From: Elusimicrobia bacterium RIFOXYA12_FULL_51_18
GTDB taxonomy: Bacteria > Elusimicrobiota > Elusimicrobia > Elusimicrobiales > UBA9959
Assembly (NCBI GenBank): GCA_001800245.1
Contig: MGVA01000046.1
Location: 1-52,326 of the forward strand
Direction: 5' to 3'
Length of the DNA stretch: 52,326 bases
In this document: piece after piece, positions 9,717 through 17,427 of the stretch
How positions within the stretch are numbered: position 1 is the first letter of the stretch
How the letters are laid out: each line of letters starts with the position of its first letter
Notes under the pieces: generated by a model
Seen by the model: the letters and a program-made list of their open reading frames with translations, nothing else
Databases searched by the model: none
Told to the model about the DNA's origin: nothing
Program-made: the position numbers and the translations under genes

Positions 9717-9938
9717 ATGAAAAACACGGCATATAGGATGAGCCGCAAACTTTTCAGATTCCCCGCGCTGCGTTCTACCGCGCGGCGCGGACAGACGGCC
9801 ATAGAATATTTGCTGGTGACGGTTTCGCTTCTAGTCGTTTTTGTGGTGATGTATCAGTCCCTGCAGTGGTATTTGTCCGGCGAGTTCACCCGCGGGGGGC
9901 TTATAATACTTCGGATGTACAAAGAGGATGCCTGGTGA
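9717..9938 (+). CDS. Flp/Tad-type prepilin-like protein
   Basis: A short basic leader ends in RRGQTAIEYLLVTV. Processing after Gly would give QTAIEY, with Glu at mature position 5 and Tyr at 6, the Flp-class prepilin signature, followed by one hydrophobic helix. The mature C-terminus is short (RGGLIILRMYKEDAW). The start could be TTG 9684, ATG 9717 or ATG 9738; none has a convincing ribosome binding site, so 9717 is a compromise. It is followed closely by a canonical Flp pilin and is likely a minor pilin of the same filament. Confidence 0.7.
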   Translation: MKNTAYRMSRKLFRFPALRSTARRGQTAIEYLLVTVSLLVVFVVMYQSLQWYLSGEFTRGGLIILRMYKEDAW

Positions 9939-9960
9939 AGTCGTATCTAATCGGCTTGCG

Positions 9961-10020
9961 ATGCTTGGTTGGGGTCGTAACAAAGGCTTATGGCCTTGGG
10001 ACGACCAAATAAATGCTTGG
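9961..10020 (+). promoter_or_regulatory. Stem-loop leader before the flp gene
   Basis: An 8-base direct repeat ATGCTTGG (9961-9968 and 10013-10020) brackets a stem-loop at 9973-10006. The stem has an outer GGTCGT/ACGACC pairing and an inner AAGGC/GCCTT pairing. The second repeat copy abuts the GGAGG ribosome binding site of the flp gene, so folding could affect translation. The role is inference. Confidence 0.45.
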
Positions 10021-10032
10021 AGGATCAGTAAA

Positions 10033-10224
10033 ATGAACAGACTGTTCAAGATCAGGAAAGGTCAGAATACCGTGGAATATCTGCTGATGTTGGCCGTGGT
10101 CGTGGGCGTGGTTCTTATCGCCGGTATGGCGCTCAAAAACTACATGCCCGGGCTTTTCCAGAAGATCCAGGGTATGATAAGCGGCGCGGCCGGCAGTCTT
10201 GGCGCCGGCGGCGGGAATCAATAA
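10033..10224 (+). CDS. flp: Flp pilin (major Tad pilin candidate)
   Basis: The 63-residue product is MNRLFKIRKG then QNTVEYLLMLAVVVGVVLIA, a classic Flp prepilin: basic leader, cleavage after Gly, Glu5-Tyr6 and one hydrophobic helix, ending in a Gly/Ala-rich tail. ATG 10033 has GGAGG nine bases upstream; the longer frame from 9928 is discarded. A prepilin peptidase of the TadV/CpaA type would be needed and is not in this window. A GC-rich hairpin follows at 10271-10293, consistent with a highly expressed first gene in a pilus operon. Confidence 0.9.
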   Translation: MNRLFKIRKGQNTVEYLLMLAVVVGVVLIAGMALKNYMPGLFQKIQGMISGAAGSLGAGGGNQ

Positions 10225-10270
10225 CAAATTTCCGGTGACTGCGCGGAAAAGACGCATAGCGCGCAAAAAC

Positions 10271-10293
10271 GGGACGCCGGTTTCCGGCGCCCC
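10271..10293 (+). promoter_or_regulatory. GC-rich hairpin downstream of flp
   Basis: GGGACGCCGG pairs with CCGGCGCCCC around a TTT loop with one mismatch. There is no T-run, so it is not a standard terminator. It may stabilise the upstream pilin message or cause partial attenuation before the TadE-like gene. Confidence 0.5.
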
Positions 10294-10386
10294 GCCTGGG
10301 GTATAGAGCCGCGGGTGGATGCCGAGCAAAACGGCAACCAGCGGCCTTGTGCTTGCGGCGCCTTTTGCGCGGGTATTGGAGGTCGC

Positions 10387-10938
10387 GTGGCTTTTAAAGG
10401 GTCATTAGTATTGTCCCGGCTGTCCCGCCGTATCTCCAACGGAGGGCGGGTCGGCGCGGATCGTTCTTTGAAAACTGGGAAGGGGCAGGTGACGGTGGAG
10501 CTTATGCTGGTTCTGCCCGTTTTCATGCTATTGCTTTTCTTCATTATGGAACTGGGCAATCTGGCGTATCAAACCCTTTTGGTCCATCATTGCGCCTATG
10601 AGCTGGCACGGATAGGCTCGCTGGTGGCCGGTCCCAGGGGAGGGAGTTCATTCAACGACTCCGATAAAGGCAAGGCTGAAATAAAAATGCGATCCGCTCT
10701 GGGTAAAATGTTCTCCAATGCCGGCCAGATCCAGTTGAGCGCGGAGACGGAATTTACAAGCCTGGACCCGCAGGCGCGGCAGCATAGGAATGAGGACCTG
10801 GTAGTCAAGCTTGTTTTCCCGGCCAAGCTGGTTTTTCCCGGTTCCAGCTATTTTTTCGCGGATGAGCCCAAGGCTAACCGGACATACGATATCAAGGTAC
10901 AGGTGCGCATGCCCATCGAGAAGCCGATGTTCCAGTAA
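10387..10938 (+). CDS. TadE-like pseudopilin
   Basis: I place the start at GTG 10387 because GGAGG lies four bases upstream and in frame; a longer frame from 10315 has no such support. The 183-residue product carries a leader ending TGKG followed by QVTVELMLVLPVFMLLLFF, so Glu is at mature position 5 as in TadE/TadF pseudopilins. A single hydrophobic helix is followed by a mainly extended soluble domain of about 120 residues. It sits between the Flp pilin and CpaB, as expected in a Tad locus. TadE-type proteins are minor components that influence pilus assembly. Confidence 0.8.
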   Translation: MAFKGSLVLSRLSRRISNGGRVGADRSLKTGKGQVTVELMLVLPVFMLLLFFIMELGNLAYQTLLVHHCAYELARIGSLVAGPRGGSSFNDSDKGKAEIKMRSALGKMFSNAGQIQLSAETEFTSLDPQARQHRNEDLVVKLVFPAKLVFPGSSYFFADEPKANRTYDIKVQVRMPIEKPMFQ

Positions 10939-11006
10939 TTTATCATTTATTTAACAAAGCCGTAATCCGCGGTTTCTACAATTGGTCTTGGTAAGGAGAA
11001 TGTGTT

Positions 11007-11762
11007 ATGGAAAAGAAAGGTGTCCTGGTCCCGGTAATTTTAGCCGTTTTCGCCGCCAGTATATACTGGTGGGTCCTTACTTCTAAAGAACGCTCCCTTG
11101 CCAGAGCGCAGGAGAGCGCCCAGGTGCTGGTCGCCAGATATGATCTGCCCGCGCGCACCATCCTTAAAGAGGATCTGGTAGAGATAGTTAACATTCCAAG
11201 ACAGTATATGCAGCAGGACTCCCAGGAGATCCGCAGCGCTTCCGATATCAAACTTGTCGCCAATCTGGTGACGGCCGTCAGAATCCCTAAAGGCAATCAG
11301 ATCACGCTGTCGGCGCTGGTCTCGCTCAGTCCGGAAGCCGGCCTGAGCGTCAAGGTCCCGCCCGGTTACAGAGGCTGCGTTCTGCCTATGGAAAACGAAC
11401 TTATGCGCCTTATAAAGCCGGGAGACAGAATAGACGTGCTGGTGACTTTTGACGCCGTTATGGGAGACAACCGTAAGGAAAAAGTGACCGCGACCATTCT
11501 TCAGAACGTGCTGGTTCTTGGCGTGGGCACCAACCTCGGCCAGGGGATGTCCTCCATCCAGGCCAAGGCGAAAGACGCGCAGGTTTCCGCGGACCAGGCC
11601 TTTTCCGATAAAGGGGTTATGAGCCTCGCGCTTAATCCGGATGAAGCCCAGTTCCTGTCTCTTTGCCAGGTGCAGGGCAATGTTACCGTTATCGTCAGAG
11701 GCCTTGGCGACGTTGAACTGCATCCCATGGCTATAGCGAGTTTCAAGCGGCTCATTAAATAG
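11007..11762 (+). CDS. cpaB: Flp pilus assembly protein CpaB/RcpC
   Basis: The product has 251 residues, with one N-terminal membrane helix (about 6-24, VLVPVILAVFAASIYWWVL). A SAF-type domain follows (VLVARYDLPARTILKEDLVEI, then VTAVRIPKGNQITLSALV), and then the CpaB C-terminal region (VPPGYRGCVLPMENELMRLIKPGDRIDVLVTF). This order is typical of CpaB/RcpC, a periplasmic Tad component thought to contact the secretin. AAGGAG precedes the ATG at a normal distance. The stop lies ten bases before the secretin start, so the two are probably translated from one message. Confidence 0.92.
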   Translation: MEKKGVLVPVILAVFAASIYWWVLTSKERSLARAQESAQVLVARYDLPARTILKEDLVEIVNIPRQYMQQDSQEIRSASDIKLVANLVTAVRIPKGNQITLSALVSLSPEAGLSVKVPPGYRGCVLPMENELMRLIKPGDRIDVLVTFDAVMGDNRKEKVTATILQNVLVLGVGTNLGQGMSSIQAKAKDAQVSADQAFSDKGVMSLALNPDEAQFLSLCQVQGNVTVIVRGLGDVELHPMAIASFKRLIK

Positions 11763-11772
11763 GAGAATTACT

Positions 11773-12495
11773 ATGCTAAAATTTCACCTTTTCCTGATGG
11801 CGCTGGCCCTCGCGCCGTCCGCCTGGGCCCAGAAGAGCGAGATGGTCGCCGTCAGCGCCGATATCGTGGAGATCAGCGGTTCCCTTCATAAAGAACGGGG
11901 CTTCTCCTGGCCGATGGATTTTGTTTTCGGCGAACAAGCCATTCCCGGCATCCTGACGATGGGGGATTTTGAAAGAAGGACCCTGTTAGCGACCACGCTT
12001 AAGCTTATGGAGACCGAGGGTAAGGCGCAGATCCTGTCAAACCCCAAGGTCATCACTAAGAGCGGCACTCAGGCTAACTTTACCGTGGGCGGAGAAATCC
12101 CGGTCCCTTATTCCAACGCACAGGGCGTGGGCGCGGAATTTAAGAAATTCGGGGTCATCCTTGTCGTTTTGCCGGTTATAGTCGCCGAGAAGAAGGATAC
12201 GGTGGACGTGCAGCTGCAATTGGAGGTTTCCAACCCGGACTATTCAAAACCGGTGCTGGTGGGCGGCACGGCGATCCCGTCCATGATCACCCGCCAGGTG
12301 CAGACCGAAGTGGAATTGAAGAGCGGGGAGACGCTGGTTATCGGCGGACTTAAGCGGAGCAACAGGAACGTCGCCGTCAGCAGGGTGCCGATCCTCGGTT
12401 CCATCCCGCTTCTGGGCGCGTTATTCAGAACGACGGTCATAGACGAAGAGCAGAGTTCCCTGTTCCTGTTCGTAACGTTCGATATTATAAAGTAG
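11773..12495 (+). CDS. Minimal secretin (CpaC/RcpA-type C-domain only)
   Basis: A signal peptide (FHLFLMALALAPSAWA) leads almost directly into the secretin core: VSADIVEISGSLHKERGFSW, ILSNPKVITKSGTQANFTVG, then SGETLVIGGLKRSN and VPILGSIPLLGALF near the end. These are hallmark blocks of the type II/III secretin family, which forms the outer-membrane gate. The protein has only 240 residues; ordinary CpaC/RcpA proteins are about twice as long, with N-terminal ring-forming domains (N0/BON-like). None is present here, and the gap to cpaB is too short to hide one. The missing periplasmic contacts may be supplied by CpaB or the TadB extension. Confidence 0.88.
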   Translation: MLKFHLFLMALALAPSAWAQKSEMVAVSADIVEISGSLHKERGFSWPMDFVFGEQAIPGILTMGDFERRTLLATTLKLMETEGKAQILSNPKVITKSGTQANFTVGGEIPVPYSNAQGVGAEFKKFGVILVVLPVIVAEKKDTVDVQLQLEVSNPDYSKPVLVGGTAIPSMITRQVQTEVELKSGETLVIGGLKRSNRNVAVSRVPILGSIPLLGALFRTTVIDEEQSSLFLFVTFDIIK

Positions 12496-12566
12496 CCGGA
12501 CGGCCAGGCGGCTGGGCAGCCAGACCGCCAGGCATAAAGCCATCAGGCTCCCAGCGGTCCGGCGGA
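12496..12566 (+). repeat. Intergenic GGCGG/CAGC word array with hairpin
   Basis: Short words such as CCAGGCGG and CAGCCAG repeat here. At 12507-12529, GGCGGCTGG pairs with CCAGaCCGCC around a four-base loop. Related words occur at 3429-3462 and 31560-31610. It separates the secretin gene from the fused ATPase gene. Confidence 0.5.
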
Positions 12567-14801
12567 ATGATTGATCTTATGGAAAATATCGATACAGCGC
12601 CGCGAGTCATAACTTTCTCGGGCCCCAAAGAGGGCGTGGGTAAGACGTCCGTATGCGTCAACCTGGCCCTGGCCTGGGCGAATTACCAGAAACGGAACGT
12701 TCTCATAATTCCCCTGGATCCGATGTGCCGTCAGGAGCAGGCGATGATCCTGGGACTCACTCCGCCGTCCATGGCCGAGATAGTCAAGACCCTGGGGCGG
12801 GAATCCATCAGCGCCCTTGGCGCGCTGATCAGGGGAAAGGTTCCTATTTCGCCTTACGGCGTGGGCGTGCTGCCGCTGGCCAAGAAACGCTCCGACGTGG
12901 CCAGAATGTCCCCGGATATGATCCTTCCGATCCTCTCCAGGCTTTCGCAGTCTTTTGATATTTTTATAGACGTGGATCCCTACTTCCCGATGCAGGTTTT
13001 CGCCTTTGATATCTCGGACCTGGTCTTTTGGGTGACCAATTCCAACGTCTCCTCGCTCAACGCCACCGCCGCCACCTTCCGCGAGATAAACGAGCTGCAT
13101 TTCCCCATGAATAAGTTTGAGATCATCTGCAACCTTTACGATATGCCGGGCGCCGTGGCTCCCAAGGAGATGGAGAAGTTCTTCAAGCAGATGAATAAGG
13201 ATGTCCTGGCCTTCATGCCCTGGGAAGACTCCCTGCCCGGTTACACAAATCAGAATAAGATCCTTATAGTGGAGCAGCCGAACACCCAATGGGTGAAGAT
13301 CCTCCGCGTGCTTCTGGGCCGCCTCTCGGAACTTAAGCCCGTGGAGAAACAGTGGGTTTCAGGCGTGGTGCCGGCGGAATTTGCCCAGGGGTCGGACATG
13401 CTGTGGCGTCAGATGAATCGCGAATCCGAACCCGTTCCCGGGGCTCCCAGGTCCCCCCAGCCCGCCAAGAGCGCGGCCGCGGTGGATATGCCGGCTTTCT
13501 GGGAAGAACTGAAGATCAAGATGCACAAGGACGTTGTCACCGCGCTGGAGACGGAGCGTATCAAAATAACGGACGACGCCGCTCTCAACGAGGCGACCAG
13601 GAAAAAAGTGGACCTCATCATCAACGGCCTTCTGCAAAAAGAGACCGCTATGCCGCTGACAAGGGAACAGCGCGTCAAATTTATCAATGAACTTCTGGAC
13701 GAGATCCTGGGCCTGGGACCGCTTGAAGAGCTGATGCGGGATCCGGCCGTCACCGAGATCATGGTCAATGCCCCGGACAAGGTGTATATCGAAAGGGCCG
13801 GCAAACTGACGCTGACCAAATATAAATTCAGGGACGCCGAACAGATAGTCCAGGTCATGAAGAGGATCGTGGCGCCTCTGGGCCGGCGCATAGACGAATC
13901 CGTGCCGCTGGTGGACGCCCGTTTGAAGGACGGCTCCCGCGTGAACGCCATCATCGCGCCGCTGGCCGTTTCCGGGCCCACGCTGACCATCAGAAGGTTT
14001 TCATCCAAGCCGTTCACCGATTCGGAACTGATAAAGAAGGGGAGTATTTCCCAGGAATGCGTGGATTTTCTGAAAGGCTGCGTCCGTCTGCGCAAGGATA
14101 TCATTATTTCCGGCGGTACCGGCACCGGCAAGACCACTTTCCTTAACATGTTGTCCAGCTATATCCCGGAAGACGAAAGGATCGTCACTGTGGAAGACGT
14201 GGCCGAATTGCGGCTTGAACAGGATCACTGGGTGCGCCTGGAAAGCCGCCCTCCGAACATCGAAGGCAAGGGGGAAGTCACGATCCGCGATCTGGTGAAA
14301 AACTGCCTTCGTATGAGACCCGACCGCATAGTGGTCGGAGAGGTCCGCGGTTCCGAAGCCCTTGATATGTTGCAGGCCATGAATACCGGTCACGAAGGTT
14401 CATTGGCCACCATTCACGCCAACACACCCAGGGACGCCCTTACCCGCATGGAAGCCATGTGCCTCATGGCCGGAGCGGACCTCCCCATCTGGGCTTTGCG
14501 CGAGATGATCGCGTCCGCGGTGCATATGGTGGTGCAGTTGACCAGGTTTTCGGATGGTACCAGGAAGATCACCGCGGTTACCGAGATCACCGGCCGGGAA
14601 GAAAACCAGATCTCGATACATGATATTTTCAGGTATCATCAGACCAGCATAGACAAAGACACCGGCAAGGTGTTGGGGCATTTTTCGGCTACCGGCGATC
14701 CTCCCAAATTCTTCAAGGATTTTGATACGCACGGTATCCCCATGCCGATAGAGCTCTTTTGGACCGACGAGCAGAAGCGCGCCCGCGGGGTCAAATCGTA
14801 G
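12567..14801 (+). CDS. TadZ/CpaE-TadA/CpaF fusion ATPase
   Basis: Two Tad proteins appear in one 744-residue chain. Residues 1-270 resemble TadZ/CpaE, a MinD-like localisation ATPase, with a deviant Walker [11 protein letters not shown] near 19-28 and the segment [15 protein letters not shown] Pro/Ala linker at about 285-310 joins this to a complete CpaF-type secretion ATPase. That half shows [20 protein letters not shown], the Walker [10 protein letters not shown] at 516-524, Walker [10 protein letters not shown] near 588 and the His-box ATIHAN. Both nucleotide sites look usable. The ATPase half would power pilus assembly with TadB and TadC, which follow. The two are normally encoded by adjacent separate genes, so fusion would tether localisation to the motor at 1:1 stoichiometry. 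ATG 12579 is an alternative start. Confidence 0.92.
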   Translation: MIDLMENIDTAPRVITFSGPKEGVGKTSVCVNLALAWANYQKRNVLIIPLDPMCRQEQAMILGLTPPSMAEIVKTLGRESISALGALIRGKVPISPYGVGVLPLAKKRSDVARMSPDMILPILSRLSQSFDIFIDVDPYFPMQVFAFDISDLVFWVTNSNVSSLNATAATFREINELHFPMNKFEIICNLYDMPGAVAPKEMEKFFKQMNKDVLAFMPWEDSLPGYTNQNKILIVEQPNTQWVKILRVLLGRLSELKPVEKQWVSGVVPAEFAQGSDMLWRQMNRESEPVPGAPRSPQPAKSAAAVDMPAFWEELKIKMHKDVVTALETERIKITDDAALNEATRKKVDLIINGLLQKETAMPLTREQRVKFINELLDEILGLGPLEELMRDPAVTEIMVNAPDKVYIERAGKLTLTKYKFRDAEQIVQVMKRIVAPLGRRIDESVPLVDARLKDGSRVNAIIAPLAVSGPTLTIRRFSSKPFTDSELIKKGSISQECVDFLKGCVRLRKDIIISGGTGTGKTTFLNMLSSYIPEDERIVTVEDVAELRLEQDHWVRLESRPPNIEGKGEVTIRDLVKNCLRMRPDRIVVGEVRGSEALDMLQAMNTGHEGSLATIHANTPRDALTRMEAMCLMAGADLPIWALREMIASAVHMVVQLTRFSDGTRKITAVTEITGREENQISIHDIFRYHQTSIDKDTGKVLGHFSATGDPPKFFKDFDTHGIPMPIELFWTDEQKRARGVKS

Positions 14802-14845
14802 AGGCCGGGCCGCCGGGATAAATAGTTCGGGCGCGCGAAATTTAT

Positions 14846-16462
14846 ATGGAAATCAGAATTCAAGGACAAAAGGGCCGGTTTGCGCTCCCGCGTTCCCGCG
14901 CCCGTGTGCTTGCGTCCTTTTTTGCTCCCGTGTTTCTGTGTTCCTGCGCTCTTGCGTTCCTGGTTCCTTGTGCCGGGGCCGGAGTTCTTACCAGGTCCCA
15001 GATGGAAGAGGTGAACTGCTCGGCCACCAAGATGCAGCTGTTTTATTACTACCTGTCCCCTGAAAAGGATGAGAAGGTCATGAAAAACATCGTGACCTGC
15101 AAAGGCGTAAAAAACACCATCACCATGCCCAAGTGGATCGAGGCCGCCGTTCCGGCCATGGTCTCCAATAAAGTCTGGCGCGATCCGGCGGAGGGCGAGA
15201 TCTCCGAGGCGGCGCTCTGGCAGACTCCCGTTTCCATAATTTATGAATTTTTGGAGCTGACCAAAAAAACCTTCCCGCGGGAAGCGATGGGAGCGGAGAT
15301 CTCCCCGGGCCTCCTGATCAAGGAATACTCCGATATCCGGATACGTTTCCAGATGTCGCTGGACCGGCTATACCGTGCCAAACGCTTCGATTCCATGAAC
15401 GGCCGCGGGCGGCCGCTCCTCGCCTCTTTTAATCTTATTCTGAAGGAGATGGAGAGCATTTCGGACGCCATCTCAAGCGCCGACAGGGAGCGCTATGCCG
15501 AAGCCGTCACCGCTATAGCCGTCATCAGCCAGGATGCTTTCGTAGTGCTTTTCAGGGCGCCCCGCGTATATTCTCCACCCGGAGGTATTTCCAAGGCCCA
15601 ACAGGCCGTTTATACCGCCGCCACTATGCTGGGCATCATTCTTGTTTTTCTGTCGGTCAGGCTTTTCTTCATCATGAACGAGGAAAAAACCGACAAAATG
15701 GTGGCCGATTACTCGACTAAGGTGGACAAATGGACCAATGACTTTTCCAGGCAGTTTATAAATATAAGGGTGCATTACCTGGTATTTATCCCGGCCGGAG
15801 TTTTCGCATTGATCGGCCTGTTGACCTTTAGTCTGCCGGCGTTCATGTTCCTGACGGCGCTGGGGATGGCGGTGGGGCTCAGGACTCCCGCTTTTGTGCT
15901 GCAGACGATGAAGCTCCGCCGCGGTCTGAAGATAGACGCCCAGTTGATGGACGGGCTGATCCTGCTTTCCAATTCCCTGCGATCGGGCCTGGACGTGGTG
16001 CAGGGGTTTGAAATGGTCTCAAAAGATCTCCTGCCCCCGATCGCGGACGAATTCGGGCTGGTGATCAAGAATTATCAGCTTGGCACCCCTTTTGAGCGCG
16101 CGCTGGGCGTCATGGAAGAGCGCGTTACCTCAAAGATGCTTTCATATATGATACGCGCTATCGTCCTGCAGCGGCAGATGGGCGGCAATCTGACCAAGGT
16201 CTTCGAGCGCATAGTCATAGATATCAGGGAGGAGTCCAAGCTCGAAGAAAAAACCAAAGCCATGACCGCGCAGCAGCGCATCCAGTCCATAGTGGTGGGG
16301 ATCATGCCCTGGATCATGCTGGGCGTTATGTTCATGTTCCAGCCCGCGGTTATGATCAAATTTTATTCCAGTCCGCTCGGCGCGGGCGTTTTCGTGGGCT
16401 GCGCGATCTGGATAGCTATCGGTATGAAAGTGGTTTCGAGCATGGGCAAGATAAAAGTGTAG
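14846..16462 (+). CDS. tadB: TadB-like inner-membrane platform with large N-terminal periplasmic domain
   Basis: The C-terminal half (about 310-538) is a type II secretion F domain: LMDGLILLSNSLRSGLDVVQ, MEERVTSKMLSYMIRAIVLQ, RQMGGNLTKVFERIV, with membrane helices before and after it. The N-terminus is different. A signal-peptide-like segment (about 22-46) precedes roughly 205 residues of mainly helical, soluble sequence with two cysteines (VNCSATK, VTCKGVK), then a helix at about 253-275. Typical TadB proteins are about 300 residues, so this one carries an extra domain, probably periplasmic and disulphide-bonded. The signal-peptide codons at 14880-14975 are made of repeated GCGTTCC/TGTGTTC-like words. 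The gene lies directly before TadC. Confidence 0.85.
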   Translation: MEIRIQGQKGRFALPRSRARVLASFFAPVFLCSCALAFLVPCAGAGVLTRSQMEEVNCSATKMQLFYYYLSPEKDEKVMKNIVTCKGVKNTITMPKWIEAAVPAMVSNKVWRDPAEGEISEAALWQTPVSIIYEFLELTKKTFPREAMGAEISPGLLIKEYSDIRIRFQMSLDRLYRAKRFDSMNGRGRPLLASFNLILKEMESISDAISSADRERYAEAVTAIAVISQDAFVVLFRAPRVYSPPGGISKAQQAVYTAATMLGIILVFLSVRLFFIMNEEKTDKMVADYSTKVDKWTNDFSRQFINIRVHYLVFIPAGVFALIGLLTFSLPAFMFLTALGMAVGLRTPAFVLQTMKLRRGLKIDAQLMDGLILLSNSLRSGLDVVQGFEMVSKDLLPPIADEFGLVIKNYQLGTPFERALGVMEERVTSKMLSYMIRAIVLQRQMGGNLTKVFERIVIDIREESKLEEKTKAMTAQQRIQSIVVGIMPWIMLGVMFMFQPAVMIKFYSSPLGAGVFVGCAIWIAIGMKVVSSMGKIKV

Positions 16463-16472
16463 CAGGGGATTT

Positions 16473-17366
16473 ATGGACGCGTTCACAAAATATTTCCTGA
16501 TGGGACTTTCTTTTCTGGGCTCTTTAGCGGCTTTCGCGGCGGTGCAGCGTTTGCTCGCTCCCGGGGCGGAGGACCGCTCGGCCATAGGCGACATCAGCGA
16601 CATGGAAGGCAAGGAGGTTTCGGTCTTTTCGAAGCTGGAGGGCAGTAAGAATTTCCGGGATAAAATAGACCTGTTCTTCGCCAAGAGCCTGGGCATGGAG
16701 AAGAATCTGGAAGAGCGCTATACGCTGCTGGGGCGTCCGTCGAACACCGACCCGCTGAAGATGCTCCACGCCAAACTGATAGTGGCGCTGGCCCTGCCCG
16801 TGGTTTTTTACCTTTTGAGCGATTCTCCTTTCGCGCTCATTTTCGCCCCGCTTGGTTTCATCCTGCCGGACGCGGGTTATTATTCCCGCAAGATCCAGGC
16901 CAGGCAGGACGATATTATCCATAATTTCCCCACTTTCGTGGATTTGGCCGCGCTGATGATAGAGTCAGGCCTCGACTATATGACCGCTTTTGACCGGATC
17001 GTGAAGATCGCGCCGGTCAAGACCAACCTGGAAATAGAGATGGAGCGCACCATTAACGAGGTCCAGCTTGGCTATTCCAGGAGGGACGCTCTCAGGCGTC
17101 TGTCGCTCAGGACGGGGCTGCAGGAAGTGCGTTCTTTTGTGGGGCTGGTCATCCAATCCGACGAACTGGGCACCAGCCTCGTGGAACTCTTGCGCAATTA
17201 TTCCACGGACATGCGTTTCCGGCGCCTCAATAAAGCCGAAAAACTCGCGGCCCAGGCTTCCACCAAGATGCTTATTCCGTTGTTCATTTTCATCTTCCCT
17301 ACGGTCTTCATATTGATGCTGTCTCCCATGATCGCCGACCTGATGATGGGCGGCATGCCGTTTTAG
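16473..17366 (+). CDS. tadC: TadC-like inner-membrane platform protein
   Basis: The 297-residue product has an N-terminal helix (YFLMGLSFLGSLAAFAAVQ), a central helix pair (LIVALALPVVFYLLSDSPFALIF) and a type II secretion F domain: FPTFVDLAALMIESGLDYMTAFDRI, GLQEVRSFVGLVIQSDELGTSLVELL, then KAEKLAAQASTKMLIPLFIFIFP. This is the usual TadC architecture and length. It should pair with TadB to form the membrane platform on which the CpaF-type ATPase works. Its start lies ten bases after the tadB stop. Confidence 0.9.
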   Translation: MDAFTKYFLMGLSFLGSLAAFAAVQRLLAPGAEDRSAIGDISDMEGKEVSVFSKLEGSKNFRDKIDLFFAKSLGMEKNLEERYTLLGRPSNTDPLKMLHAKLIVALALPVVFYLLSDSPFALIFAPLGFILPDAGYYSRKIQARQDDIIHNFPTFVDLAALMIESGLDYMTAFDRIVKIAPVKTNLEIEMERTINEVQLGYSRRDALRRLSLRTGLQEVRSFVGLVIQSDELGTSLVELLRNYSTDMRFRRLNKAEKLAAQASTKMLIPLFIFIFPTVFILMLSPMIADLMMGGMPF

Positions 17367-17404
17367 GGAGGATCGGCGGGGGCGCGGGAGAAGTTGATCT
17401 TCTT

Positions 17405-17422
17405 AAAACAGAAAACAGAGAA
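17405..17422 (+). repeat. AAAACAG word array with inverted copy in the next signal peptide
   Basis: AAAACAGAAAAC at 17405-17416 just before the start codon is an exact reverse complement of GTTTTCTGTTTT at 17494-17505, inside the signal-peptide codons of the TPR gene. The two could pair across the start codon in the message. Confidence 0.6.
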
Positions 17423-17427
17423 AATTT

